DNA of 64,000 bases from CAWIUB01 sp963839175 (GCA_963839175.1 CAWIUB010000039.1:62001-126000), one strand, 5' to 3'; positions 9,066 to 17,607 are shown, counted from the first letter of the stretch. Program-made: numbers and translations. The notes: generated by a model from the letters alone, not told the origin.

Positions 9066-10733
9066 TCAGAAGCTGGCGGGCTCCCGGTACTCGCCCCAGA
9101 GCGGCTTGAATGCGTTGCAGATCTCGCCGAGCGTCGCCTCTGCGCGCACCGCGTCGAGCATCGGCGGCACCGTGTTGGCATCCGCTTTGGCCGCCTCGAC
9201 CATCCGAGCCAGCGCCTCGTCGACGGCCTGCTGGTCACGGCCGTACCGCCGTGCCGCGACCAGCGCCCGCTGCTCGAGTTCGACCTCGTGCGACACCCGG
9301 AGGATCTCCAACTCGTCGCCGGCGGCACCGGTCAGCGTGTTGACACCGACGACCTTCTTCTCACCCTTTTCCAGCTGCTGCTGGTAGACGAACGCGGAGT
9401 CAGCGATCTGCGTGATGAACCAGCCGTCCTCGATGCCGCGCAGCAGCCCCGACATCATCGTGCCGTCCCCGCCGAGTTCGCGGATGCGGGCGAAGGTCTT
9501 CTCTGCTTCGGACTCGATGGCGTCTGTCAGCGCCTCGACATACCACGACCCGCCAAGCGGGTCGGCCACATTGAGCACGCCGGTCTCCTCGGCAATCACC
9601 TGCTGGGTACGCAAGGCGATCTGCGCGGCCTTCTCGCTGGGCAGTGCGAGCACCTCGTCCAGGGCGTTGGTGTGCAGCGAGTTCGTGCCGCCGAGTACGG
9701 CACTAAGCGCCTCGAGCGCGGTGCGGACGATGTTGTTGTCGGGCTGCTGCGCGGTGAGCGACACGCCTGCGGTCTGCGTGTGGAAGCGCAGCCGCTTCGC
9801 GCGATCGGTCTTTGCGCCGTAGACGTCGCGTAGCCAGCGGGCCCAGATCCGGCGCGCCGCCCGGAACTTGGCGATCTCTTCGAAGAAATCGAGGTGCGCG
9901 TCGAAGAAGAACGAGAGACCCGGCGCGAACTGCTCGATATCCAAGCCCCGCGACAGGCCGAGCTCGACGTAGCCGAAGCCGTCGGCGAGCGTGTACGCGA
10001 GCTCCTGAGCGGCCGTCGCCCCCGCCTCACGGATGTGGAAGCCGGATACGGAAAGTGGCTTGTACGCGGGGATCTCTGCGGCCACATATTCCATCAGGTC
10101 GCCGATCAGCTTCAACTGCGGCTCCGGCGGGTAGATCCACTCCTTCTGCGCGATGTACTCCTTGAAGATGTCTGTCTGCAGCGTGCCGTCGAGCCGGCTA
10201 ACGTCGGCGCCTTGCCGTTCGGCCGCTACCACGTACATGCAGAAGATCGGGACGGCGGGGCCGCTGATCGTCATCGACGTAGTCGTGGCGGCCAGGTCGA
10301 TGCCCTCGAAGAGCACGTCCATGTCGGCGGCTGAGTCGATAGCCACGCCACAGTGGCCGACCTCGCCGAGCGAGCGGGGGTCGTCGGAGTCGCGGCCCAT
10401 CAGCGTCGGCATGTCGAACGCCACCGACAGGCCGCCGCCGCCTTCGGCCAAGATCATCTTGTAGCGCTCGTTGGTCTGCCGGGCGTTGCCGAAACCCGCG
10501 AACTGACGGATCGTCCACGGCTTGCCGCGGTATCCGGTCGCGTGAATGCCGCGCGTGAACGGGTATTCGCCCGGCCAGCCGATCCGGTCGAACCGGTCGT
10601 CGGCACCCGTCGGCCCATACAGCGGCTCGACCTCGGCACCCGACAGCGTGGTGAAATCACGGTCGAGCTTGCCAGCCTGCTCGTAGCGAGCCTGCCAGCG
10701 CGCCCGTCCGGCGGCGATGTCCTCGACATTCAT
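9066..10733 (-). CDS. icmA: Isobutyryl-CoA mutase-type large subunit (IcmA)
   Basis: A 555-residue B12-dependent acyl-CoA mutase catalytic subunit without a C-terminal cobalamin-binding domain: it ends about where the barrel ends. Two specificity positions mark it as isobutyryl-CoA mutase rather than methylmalonyl-CoA mutase: Phe78 in TIRQFAGFGN (Tyr in MCM) and Gln196 in KEYIAQKEWIYPP (Arg in MCM). These correspond to Phe80/Gln198 reported for Streptomyces IcmA. The expected role is interconversion of butyryl-CoA and isobutyryl-CoA together with a small cobalamin subunit, IcmB, which is not in this window. The ATG (10733) has no clear Shine-Dalgarno. A TAAAAT box six bases upstream suggests a leaderless mRNA, and it overlaps a perfect palindrome. 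Confidence 0.85.
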   Translation of the reverse strand: MNVEDIAAGRARWQARYEQAGKLDRDFTTLSGAEVEPLYGPTGADDRFDRIGWPGEYPFTRGIHATGYRGKPWTIRQFAGFGNARQTNERYKMILAEGGGGLSVAFDMPTLMGRDSDDPRSLGEVGHCGVAIDSAADMDVLFEGIDLAATTTSMTISGPAVPIFCMYVVAAERQGADVSRLDGTLQTDIFKEYIAQKEWIYPPEPQLKLIGDLMEYVAAEIPAYKPLSVSGFHIREAGATAAQELAYTLADGFGYVELGLSRGLDIEQFAPGLSFFFDAHLDFFEEIAKFRAARRIWARWLRDVYGAKTDRAKRLRFHTQTAGVSLTAQQPDNNIVRTALEALSAVLGGTNSLHTNALDEVLALPSEKAAQIALRTQQVIAEETGVLNVADPLGGSWYVEALTDAIESEAEKTFARIRELGGDGTMMSGLLRGIEDGWFITQIADSAFVYQQQLEKGEKKVVGVNTLTGAAGDELEILRVSHEVELEQRALVAARRYGRDQQAVDEALARMVEAAKADANTVPPMLDAVRAEATLGEICNAFKPLWGEYREPASF

Positions 10734-10741
10734 ATCAGCAT

Positions 10742-10763
10742 TTTACTAGGACGTCCTAGTAAA
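10742..10763. promoter_or_regulatory. Perfect 22-bp palindrome, candidate operator at the icmA promoter
   Basis: The half-site TTTACTAGGAC (10742-10752) is followed directly by its exact reverse complement (10753-10763). It sits in the 89-bp space between divergent icmA and the S66 peptidase gene. The presumed -10 of icmA (ATTTTA on the plus strand, 10740-10745) overlaps one edge, which fits repression by a dimeric TetR- or MarR-type regulator. The regulator is unknown; a MarR-family gene lies 1.1 kb away. Confidence 0.7.
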
Positions 10764-10822
10764 TGGCCAGGACGACGGAGCTCGGCTTGCCCGCCCGCGG
10801 CTGAGCGGGCAGCCTCGACGGC

Positions 10823-11857
10823 ATGCCGTTGACGAAACCGCGGGCGTTGCGAGCCGGCGACACGGTTGCGATCGTCTCGCTGTCAGCCGGCCTGTCGGCG
10901 GCGGTGCCGCATCGGCATGAGGCGGGCATGCGGCAGCTCGCCGAGACGCTCGGGCTGCGGGCCGTGGACGCGCCCAACGCCCGCCGGGACAATGCGTTCC
11001 TGCGGGCGAATCCCAAGGCGCGGGCGGACGATCTGCATTGGGCGCTCACCAACGACGGCGTTGCAGGAGTCATCACTTCCATCGGTGGCGACGACTCGAT
11101 CCGCACGATCCGCTACCTGGACCTGGACTTGATCAGCGCGAATCCCAAGGTATTCATGGGATTCTCCGACTCGACCGTGCAGCATCTGGTGAACCGCGCC
11201 GCAGGGATCGTCTCGTTCTACGGCCCGTCCCTGCTCGCCGGATTCGCCGAGAACTGCGGCATCCACCCGTACGTCGAGGCGAGCGTACGCCAGGCGGTCT
11301 TCACGGCCGAGCCGTTCGAGTTGTCGGCCGCCACGGAGTGGACCGACGAGCTGGTGGACTGGCGCGATCCGGCGCTGGCCGACCGCCGCCGCCGCTGGTG
11401 GCCGAATCCGGGCTGGGCCTGGTTGCAGGGTGAGCAGCCAGTGGATGGTGAGCTGCTCGGCGGCTGCTTCGAGAGCCTGCAGATGGCCAAGGGCACGTCG
11501 ATCTGGCCAGCCAGCGAGGCGTGGGACGGAGCGATCTTCGCCCTTGAGCTGTCCGAGGAGGCGCCGGCGCCGAGCACAGTCGGCTATGGGCTGCAGAACT
11601 ATGCGGCAAGCGGCGTCCTCGCTCGGATCGGCGCGCTGCTGCTGTCGCGGCCGGAGAACTATTCGCTGCAGCGCACCTTCCAGCTCTGGGACACGGTGCA
11701 ACGCGTGCTCGCCGAGTCCGGTCGTGCCGACCTGCTGGTCGTGGCCAACCTGGACTACGGGCACAGCTCGCCGATGGGTGTGCTGCCGCTGGGCTGCCGG
11801 GCCCGGGTCGACCCGCAGACGCGCACGATCCGCGTTCTGGAGGCAGCCGTTAGCTGA
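10823..11857 (+). CDS. LD-carboxypeptidase/MccF-like S66 family peptidase
   Basis: A 344-residue S66 serine peptidase, probably cytoplasmic. The expected Ser-Glu-His triad is visible: Ser in MGFSDSTVQH, Glu in GGCFESLQM and His in NLDYGHSSPMG. The N-terminal half has the SIGGDDSIRTI loop. Members either trim the tetrapeptide stem of recycled murein (LdcA) or hydrolyse microcin C-like conjugates (MccF); the insert around RRRRWWPNPGW and overall form look more MccF-like, but this is not decisive. There is no Shine-Dalgarno before the ATG. The gene is divergent from icmA, and its stop overlaps the end of the convergent MarR gene by 8 nt. Confidence 0.85.
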   Translation: MPLTKPRALRAGDTVAIVSLSAGLSAAVPHRHEAGMRQLAETLGLRAVDAPNARRDNAFLRANPKARADDLHWALTNDGVAGVITSIGGDDSIRTIRYLDLDLISANPKVFMGFSDSTVQHLVNRAAGIVSFYGPSLLAGFAENCGIHPYVEASVRQAVFTAEPFELSAATEWTDELVDWRDPALADRRRRWWPNPGWAWLQGEQPVDGELLGGCFESLQMAKGTSIWPASEAWDGAIFALELSEEAPAPSTVGYGLQNYAASGVLARIGALLLSRPENYSLQRTFQLWDTVQRVLAESGRADLLVVANLDYGHSSPMGVLPLGCRARVDPQTRTIRVLEAAVS

Positions 11858-12386
11858 CGAAGTCCGCCACGGCGACCCGCACGGTGCGTAAGATGCCGAA
11901 CAGCCGATCGAGGTCGCGGACATCCAGCGCACCGAGCCCGAACCGGGCAGCATTGAGCTCGGCCGTGGCCAACTGGGCAACGCGTCGTCCATCGTCGGTG
12001 ATCACCGCGAGCGTGCCGCGCCCGTCCCGCGGGTTGGGTTCGCGGCGTACCAGTCCCGCAGCCTCCAGCCGGTCGATCACGTTCGTGACGGACGTCGCGT
12101 GCACCTGCAAACGTTCGCCGATCTTCGACAGAGGCAGTGACCCGGCTTTGGAGAACGTGAGCAGCACAAGCGCCTCGTACCGGCTGAACGTCACGCCGTA
12201 CGGCTTCAGCAGACCATCCAGCTGTCCGATCAGGATCTGCTGGGTGCGCATGATCGAGGTGACCGCGCGCATCGCCGCGTAGACCTCGTCCGGCTGGTCG
12301 GGCCAATGCTCCTGCCACAGCTGACTCGCGCGTTCAATCGGATCGAAGGACAACGCTGGCGGCACCCTCGCAGAGTAATCCGCCAT
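11850..12386 (-). CDS. MarR-family transcriptional regulator
   Basis: A 178-residue winged-helix regulator. The wing-helix region runs from FSRYEALVLLTFSKAG through LPLSKIGERLQVHATSVTNV, followed by DRLEAAGLVRREPNPRDGR, the classic MarR wing. I chose ATG 12386 (MADYSARVPP); a longer reading upstream is a low-complexity Ser/Arg shadow of the neighbouring gene. It is divergent from the glutaryl-CoA dehydrogenase-like gene and close to icmA, so regulation of acyl-CoA metabolism is a reasonable guess. The ligand is unknown. Confidence 0.88.
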   Translation of the reverse strand: MADYSARVPPALSFDPIERASQLWQEHWPDQPDEVYAAMRAVTSIMRTQQILIGQLDGLLKPYGVTFSRYEALVLLTFSKAGSLPLSKIGERLQVHATSVTNVIDRLEAAGLVRREPNPRDGRGTLAVITDDGRRVAQLATAELNAARFGLGALDVRDLDRLFGILRTVRVAVADFVS

Positions 12387-12430
12387 GCCGCCGCGACGGG
12401 TAATCTGCGGACATGACGCTGCCCCCAGTC

Positions 12431-12496
12431 GCCGCCCTCCGCTCCGCTCCTCGGTGCGCACCTGCGGTGCTCCCTGCGATGCTCGCGAAGGGCGGC
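12431..12496. repeat. Inverted repeat with GC-rich interior in the marR-gcdH spacer
   Basis: GCCGCCCT (12431-12438) and AGGGCGGC (12489-12496) are perfect 8-base arms around 50 bases that themselves contain repeated CGGTGC words. It occupies most of the 115-bp divergent spacer and ends five bases before the gcdH-like ATG. It looks like a dispersed intergenic repeat rather than a simple operator. Confidence 0.35.
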
Positions 12497-12501
12497 TCCT
12501 C

Positions 12502-13674
12502 ATGACCGACGTGCTGGAGCGGCTGGACCTGCTCGACCTCGACGACGAGCTCGACGCCGAGAGCCGCTTGCTGCGCGACACGGTCCGCAAGTTCGCCGAC
12601 GACCGGCTGCGCCCGCACATTCGCGACTGGTTCGAGTCAGGCGAGCTGCCGGCGCGCGAGCTGGCACAGGAGTTCGGCGCCCTGGGCGTCCTCGGCATGC
12701 ACCTGCACGGCTACGGCTGTCATGGCGCGACGGCCACCCAGTACGGCATCGCCTGCACGGAGATCGAGGCGGTTGACTCCGGCCTGCGGTCGCTCGTCAG
12801 CGTCCAGGGATCGCTCGCGATGTACGCGATCTACGCCTACGGCAGCGAGGAACAGAAACAGCGCTGGCTGCCGGCGATGGCCAACGGCGATGCGCTCGGC
12901 TGTTTTGGCCTGACCGAGGCCGACTCCGGCTCCGACCCGGGGTCCATGCGAACCCGCGCCGTTCGCGACGGGGACGACTGGATCTTGAATGGCACAAAGA
13001 CGTGGATCACGAACGGCTCGATCGCCGATGTCGCCGTCGTCTGGGCGCGCACCGAGGACGGCATCCGGGGCTTCCTGGTGGAGCCGGGTACCCCGGGGTT
13101 CGGCGCGCAGGACGTCCACCACAAGCTGTCGTTGCGCGCATCGGTGACCAGCTCGCTTAGCCTCGACGACGTGCGGCTGCCGGCCGATGCGATCTTGCGG
13201 AAGGGCACGGGATTGCGCGCGCCCCTGGGCTGCCTGACCGAGGCTCGGTACGGCATCCTCTGGGGAGTCACGGGGGCGGCCCGTGACGCGCTGGCCGCAA
13301 CCATCGACTACGCCACCACGCGGACCCAGTTCGGCAAGCCGATCGGGGCGTTCCAGCTGACGCAGCGCAAGCTGGCCGAGCTGGCGGTATCGCTGAACCA
13401 GGCCCGGCTAACGGCGATCCGGCTCGGCGAGCTCAAGGACGCTGGCCGCATCACCCCGCAGCAGGTCAGCTTCGGGAAGTTCGCCAACGTGCGCGCCGCC
13501 CTGGACATTTGCCGCGAGGCGCGCAGCATCCTCGGCGGCAGCGGCATCACGACCGAATACCCGGTGCTGCGCCATGCGCTCAACCTGGAGACCGTCTACA
13601 CCTACGAGGGCACGCACGAGGTACACACTCTCGTGCTCGGGCAGCAGTTGACCGGCCTGGACGCATTCCGCTGA
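12502..13674 (+). CDS. gcdH: Glutaryl-CoA dehydrogenase-like acyl-CoA dehydrogenase
   Basis: A 390-residue FAD acyl-CoA dehydrogenase. ATG 12502 (MTDVLERLDLL) is chosen because residues before it are low-complexity. Features specific to glutaryl-CoA dehydrogenase are the catalytic Glu369 in YTYEGTHEVHTLVLG and Arg96 in VDSGLRSLVS, matching Glu370 and Arg94 of the human enzyme, together with PLGCLTEARYGILWGVTGA. Such enzymes oxidise and decarboxylate glutaryl-CoA to crotonyl-CoA. That product is the substrate of Ccr encoded 4.5 kb downstream, so the gene may feed the ethylmalonyl-CoA route. A different short-chain acyl-CoA substrate remains possible. Confidence 0.85.
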   Translation: MTDVLERLDLLDLDDELDAESRLLRDTVRKFADDRLRPHIRDWFESGELPARELAQEFGALGVLGMHLHGYGCHGATATQYGIACTEIEAVDSGLRSLVSVQGSLAMYAIYAYGSEEQKQRWLPAMANGDALGCFGLTEADSGSDPGSMRTRAVRDGDDWILNGTKTWITNGSIADVAVVWARTEDGIRGFLVEPGTPGFGAQDVHHKLSLRASVTSSLSLDDVRLPADAILRKGTGLRAPLGCLTEARYGILWGVTGAARDALAATIDYATTRTQFGKPIGAFQLTQRKLAELAVSLNQARLTAIRLGELKDAGRITPQQVSFGKFANVRAALDICREARSILGGSGITTEYPVLRHALNLETVYTYEGTHEVHTLVLGQQLTGLDAFR

Positions 13675-13680
13675 GCCACC

Positions 13681-14454
13681 GTGGACTGGAGCCTGCGGAC
13701 CTGTTCCCGCAAAGGGCACGTGACGTACGCGCCGGACGAGCCGAAGTACCGATCCAAGCTCGAGGCCACGACGCCACTCGGCGATGCCTGGCGCTGCCTG
13801 CGCTGCGGCACATACGTCCTCGGGGCGCCGCAGGGCATTGGGCCGGCCGACCGGGCTCCGGTGCTGCTGCGCGGCCGGGAGCTGCGGTCGGCGTTCATCC
13901 TGCGGCTGCTGGCCGTCGAGCGCTGGGTGCGCGGGCTGATCGTGCTCCTGCTCGGGATCGCGGTGCTGCGCTTCGAGAGCAGCCAGGTCAGCATCAAGGC
14001 GCTGATCGAGAAGGACCTCAGCGCGCTCAAACCCTTCTTCGACCAGATCAACTTCAACGTGTCCGACTCCGGACTGGTGCGCGCACTGGAGAAGTCGCTC
14101 AACGCTAGCCACACGACGCTGAACCTGGTCGCGGCATTTTTGATCTTCTACGGGCTGCTGCAGTTGGTCGAGGGGTTAGGGCTGTGGCTGCTCAAGCGCT
14201 GGGGCGAGTACTTCGCGGTGGTGGCGACCTCGTTGTTCATCCCGCTCGAGGTCTACGAGCTGACCGAGAAGGTGACCATCCTGCGGGTTCTCGCCCTGGT
14301 GGTGAACGTCGCGGCCGTCGTCTACCTGCTCGTGTCGAAGCGGCTGTTCGGCATCCGGGGCGGGCATCGCGCCTATCTCGCGGCGCAGCGTGAGGAATCC
14401 TTGCTGGAGGTCGAAGAGGCCGCCCATGTCGGGGCGGCGGCGCATGAGGCGTGA
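13681..14454 (+). CDS. DUF2127 membrane protein with an N-terminal Cys-rich segment
   Basis: A 257-residue protein starting with GTG six bases after the acyl-CoA dehydrogenase stop, so probably co-transcribed. Residues 8-45 hold TCSRKGH followed by WRCLRCGTY, a possible zinc ribbon. About four membrane helices follow: one around GLIVLLLGIAVL, one around LVAAFLIFYGLLQLVEG, and two across YFAVVATSLFIPL and VLALVVNVAAVVYLLVS. The C-terminal tail is acidic and cytosolic. This matches DUF2127, a family of unknown function. The added Cys-rich head suggests metal or partner binding; I cannot say more. Confidence 0.75.
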   Translation: MDWSLRTCSRKGHVTYAPDEPKYRSKLEATTPLGDAWRCLRCGTYVLGAPQGIGPADRAPVLLRGRELRSAFILRLLAVERWVRGLIVLLLGIAVLRFESSQVSIKALIEKDLSALKPFFDQINFNVSDSGLVRALEKSLNASHTTLNLVAAFLIFYGLLQLVEGLGLWLLKRWGEYFAVVATSLFIPLEVYELTEKVTILRVLALVVNVAAVVYLLVSKRLFGIRGGHRAYLAAQREESLLEVEEAAHVGAAAHEA

Positions 14455-14481
14455 CGCCGCGAGCCGGGCCGCGGCAGGTGT

Positions 14482-14493
14482 CACGACGCGTCG
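14482..14493. promoter_or_regulatory. 12-bp perfect palindrome
   Basis: ACGACGCGTCGT is its own reverse complement and lies in the spacer between the DUF2127 gene and the following small membrane protein gene. It is a candidate binding site only; a chance occurrence is possible at this GC content. Confidence 0.25.
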
Positions 14494-14565
14494 TCGGGCC
14501 GACTGTTCGCGGCCATGTCGCGCAGGGTTGCCCGTCGAGCAGCCACGTCCGGCATGATCGAGGTC

Positions 14566-15303
14566 ATGACCGCCAGGCGTGGACGTGCGATGGGCACTGC
14601 CCAGGGCGCGGCCTCGCTCGTGGCCGGCATGCGCGCGGGCGTGTCGAGCTGGCGCGATCCGGCCGCCCGGCTGCGCCGTCGGCAGCGCCGCGCGCGGTGG
14701 GGCGTCGGGATCCGCGCGGTACCGACGGTGGCCCTGTCCGTCGTGGCCGCCGAGACGATCGTGGGCGGCAGCCCGGTTCTTGGAGGCACCGTGGCCGCGG
14801 TAGCCGCGGGCGGTATGTGGGTCACCGGCGTGGCCACCCGGCGCGCTTGGCAGCTGCATCGGCTACCCGTCCCGCGAAGCATGCCGCCGCTGCCACCAAG
14901 GGGATCGGCGGCCCGGCCGGCGATGCAGCGCCTGGTCGCTCAGCAGCGGGCCCTCGACCAGCTCGTCGACCTGCTCGGCCCGTCGGCGTCGGACACCGCG
15001 GCCGAGGCCGATGCGGCAGCCATCGCCCTGCGCGAATACAGCGAACGCATCGTCGCGATAGAGGCTGCTCGGCCGGCAGCGTCAGACGAACAGCGCCGCG
15101 ACGTCGACGCTGCCGTGCGGGCACTCGTCTCGCGTTTGGAGTCCGGTGTCACCGCGCACGGCCGGCTGGTCGCTGCCGCTGCCGACGCCGTGGCCGCGAG
15201 CTCCGGACCGCCCGACCGGGTCGCGCTGCACCGCGTCGCGGAGGAAACCGACCGGCTGCGCGCACTGGCCATGGGTCTGCGCGAACTCGACCACGGCGAG
15301 TAG
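14566..15303 (+). CDS. Uncharacterised membrane/coiled-coil protein (possibly PspM-like)
   Basis: A 245-residue protein with an Arg-rich N-terminus (DPAARLRRRQRRARWG), two adjacent hydrophobic stretches around RAVPTVALSVVAAETIVGG and VAAVAAGGMWVTGV, then a Pro-rich linker and a long helical Ala-rich C-terminal half (about residues 115-245). The layout resembles actinobacterial PspM envelope-stress proteins, but no pspA or pspN neighbour is present, so this stays tentative. The start is ambiguous: ATG 14566 has AGGTC close by, and ATGs at 14515 and 14554 are alternatives. Its TAG (15301-15303) abuts the convergent meaB stop with no spacer. Confidence 0.6.
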   Translation: MTARRGRAMGTAQGAASLVAGMRAGVSSWRDPAARLRRRQRRARWGVGIRAVPTVALSVVAAETIVGGSPVLGGTVAAVAAGGMWVTGVATRRAWQLHRLPVPRSMPPLPPRGSAARPAMQRLVAQQRALDQLVDLLGPSASDTAAEADAAAIALREYSERIVAIEAARPAASDEQRRDVDAAVRALVSRLESGVTAHGRLVAAAADAVAASSGPPDRVALHRVAEETDRLRALAMGLRELDHGE

Positions 15304-16293
15304 TCAGCCCGCCAGCGAGGCGATCAAGTCGTCCGCCGCCGTGTACGGGTCGATCTCGCCGGCAACCAGCCGTCGCGCTGCGGCCGCGAGCGCGACCGAG
15401 CCGTGGACCTGCAGGAACCGGGTACGCATCTGGGCCACGGCAATCGCCTCGATCTCAGCCGAGGCTCGCGCCTCTCGCCGGCGCGCCAGTTCGCCGTGCG
15501 TGACCATCCAGTGGCGGTGCTTCTGCAGCGCCGCGAGCACGTCGCCGACACCCTGACCCCGTGTGGCGACGGTCTTGACGATCGGCGCTCGCCACCTGCC
15601 GCGCTGCGAATGCGGGCCACCCAGCGACTGCATGAAACGCAGGTCGCGGGCCACCTGGTCGGCACCGTCGCGGTCGGCCTTGTTGACGACGAAGATGTCC
15701 GCGGTCTCGAGGATGCCCGCCTTCGCGGCTTGGATCCCGTCGCCCATCCCGGGAGCTAGCAGCACCACTGTGGTGTCGGCGAGGGAGGCGACCTCGACCT
15801 CGGCCTGGCCCACGCCAACCGTCTCGATCAGCACGATGTCGCACCCGGCCGCGTCCAGCACCCGCAGCGCCTGCGGCACCGCCGACGACACTCCGCCCAG
15901 GTGGCCCCGGGAGGCCATGGAGCGGATGAACACGCCGTCGTCGGTCGCGTGCTCCTGCATCCGCACCCGGTCACCTAGCAGCGCGCCACCGGAGAATGGC
16001 GAGGACGGGTCGACCGCCAGGACCCCGACGCGGTGGTCCTGCTCCCGCAGCGCGCTGACCAACACCGACGTCGACGTCGACTTGCCCACCCCGGGCGACC
16101 CGGTTAGCCCGACCACCTGTGCCCGGCCGATGAGCGGAACGAGCATCGCCGCCACGTCGCGCAACAGAGGCGACTCATTCTCGACCAGCGAGATCAACCG
16201 GGCGACGGCGCGCGGGTCGCCGCTACGCGCGCGGGAGACGAGATCGTCCAGATCGACCGCACGGCGGTCGGCGGCAACGGGACGCGCGGACAC
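15304..16293 (-). CDS. meaB: MeaB-type GTPase chaperone of B12-dependent mutases
   Basis: A 329-residue G3E-family GTPase. Walker A is GSPGVGKST, the switch region LIETVGVGQAEVEVASLAD, and the guanine-specificity motif VVNKAD. MeaB guards loading and repair of adenosylcobalamin in methylmalonyl-CoA-type mutases, so IcmA (9.1-10.7 kb) and Ecm (25.8-27.8 kb) are the likely clients. GTG start at 16293. The gene follows the thiolase by 9 nt on the same strand, so the two form an operon. Confidence 0.93.
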   Translation of the reverse strand: MSARPVAADRRAVDLDDLVSRARSGDPRAVARLISLVENESPLLRDVAAMLVPLIGRAQVVGLTGSPGVGKSTSTSVLVSALREQDHRVGVLAVDPSSPFSGGALLGDRVRMQEHATDDGVFIRSMASRGHLGGVSSAVPQALRVLDAAGCDIVLIETVGVGQAEVEVASLADTTVVLLAPGMGDGIQAAKAGILETADIFVVNKADRDGADQVARDLRFMQSLGGPHSQRGRWRAPIVKTVATRGQGVGDVLAALQKHRHWMVTHGELARRREARASAEIEAIAVAQMRTRFLQVHGSVALAAAARRLVAGEIDPYTAADDLIASLAG

Positions 16294-16302
16294 GCTTGTC
16301 GA

Positions 16303-17493
16303 TCAGCCGGCCGCGGGAACGCGCAGGATCAGGGCGTCGCCCTGACCCCCGCCACCGCACAGCGCCGCCGCGCCCGTGCCGCCGCCATGGCGGCGCAGCT
16401 CCAGCGCCAGGGTGAGCGCAAGGCGCGCGCCGGACATCCCGATCGGGTGGCCGAGCGCGATCGCTCCGCCGTTCACATTGACGATCTCCGGACCCACGCC
16501 GAGGTCCTTCATCGACTGGATGGCCACAGCGGCAAATGCCTCGTTGATCTCGATCACGTCGAGGTCGCCGACGCGGAGCCCCTCCTTGCGCAGCGCGTCG
16601 TTGATCGCATTGGAAGGCTGCGATGGCAGCGAGTTGTCCGGCCCTGCGACGTTGCCGTGCGCGCCGATTTCGGCCAGCCAGGACAGACCCAGCTCCTCCG
16701 CTTTCGCCTTGCTCGTCACCACCACGGCCGCGGCCCCGTCGGAGATCTGGGACGCCGAGCCAGCGGTGATCGTCCCGTCTTTGCTGAATGCCGGCTTGAG
16801 CCTGGCGAGTGATTCCACGGTCGTATCGGCGCGCACTCCTTCATCCTCGCGGAACTCGAGCGGATCGCCGCTGCGCTGCGGAATCGAGACCGGAACGATC
16901 TCCTCGTCGAAGACACCGTTCTTCTGCGCGAGCGCGGCACGCTGGTGCGAGCGGGCGGACAACTCGTCCTGGTCTTCGCGAGTGAGGCCGAGCTTGACGC
17001 TGAACTTGTCGGTTGACTCGCCCATCGGGATGTGTTCGAAGGCGTCCGTCAGCCCGTCGTAGGCCATCGCGTCCAGCATCTCGATGGCGCCGTACTTGTA
17101 GCCCACCCGCGACTTCGGCAGCAGGTGCGGGGCGTTGGTCATCGACTCCTGCCCGCCCGCGACGACGATGTCGAACTCACCGGCGCGGATGAGCTGGTCG
17201 GCGAGGGCGATGGCGTCCAGCCCAGACAGGCAGACTTTGTTGATCGTGATGGACGGCACGCTGAGCGGAATGCCCGCCTTGTACGCGGCCTGGCGGGCTG
17301 GGAGCTGCCCGGTGCCTGCTTGCAGAACCTGACCCGTGATCACGTACTGCACCTGATCGGGCCGCACCCCAGAACGGTCGAGCGCTGCCTTGATGGCGAT
17401 GCCGCCGAGGTCTGCGCCAGAGAAATCCTTGAGTGATCCGAGCAACCTGCCCATCGGCGTACGGGCACCACTGACGATCACTGATCCAGCCAT
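16303..17493 (-). CDS. Acetyl-CoA C-acetyltransferase (thiolase, FadA4-like)
   Basis: A 396-residue biosynthetic-type thiolase that condenses two acetyl-CoA to acetoacetyl-CoA or runs in reverse. ATG 17493 has GGAGG six bases upstream; the longer upstream reading is rejected. The nucleophile Cys is in NKVCLSGLDAI, the base His in GHPIGMSGAR and the second Cys in AALCGGGGQGDA. Position next to meaB and divergent from the epimerase matches M. tuberculosis fadA4 (Rv1323). In this cluster it would supply the C4 skeleton for crotonyl-CoA. A -10-like TACAGT lies about 31-36 bp upstream. Confidence 0.93.
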   Translation of the reverse strand: MAGSVIVSGARTPMGRLLGSLKDFSGADLGGIAIKAALDRSGVRPDQVQYVITGQVLQAGTGQLPARQAAYKAGIPLSVPSITINKVCLSGLDAIALADQLIRAGEFDIVVAGGQESMTNAPHLLPKSRVGYKYGAIEMLDAMAYDGLTDAFEHIPMGESTDKFSVKLGLTREDQDELSARSHQRAALAQKNGVFDEEIVPVSIPQRSGDPLEFREDEGVRADTTVESLARLKPAFSKDGTITAGSASQISDGAAAVVVTSKAKAEELGLSWLAEIGAHGNVAGPDNSLPSQPSNAINDALRKEGLRVGDLDVIEINEAFAAVAIQSMKDLGVGPEIVNVNGGAIALGHPIGMSGARLALTLALELRRHGGGTGAAALCGGGGQGDALILRVPAAG

Positions 17494-17607
17494 GGCAGAC
17501 CTCCAGACGACCGCGTTGGCCCCACTGTAACCAGGCGGCGCCGACCCTCGATGTGAATCCGGGCACGGCGGTCGCCGTAAGCGCAGATCAACCGCCACCA
17601 TAATCGG

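Noticed and set aside
9066..10733. Reading the mutase as methylmalonyl-CoA mutase MutA/MutB
   Set aside because: The Tyr/Arg carboxylate-binding pair is replaced by Phe/Gln and the cobalamin domain is absent.
17599..17607. Leaderless promoter for the epimerase (CATAAT)
   Set aside because: The box is only three bases from the ATG, too close for a normal start; left unassigned.
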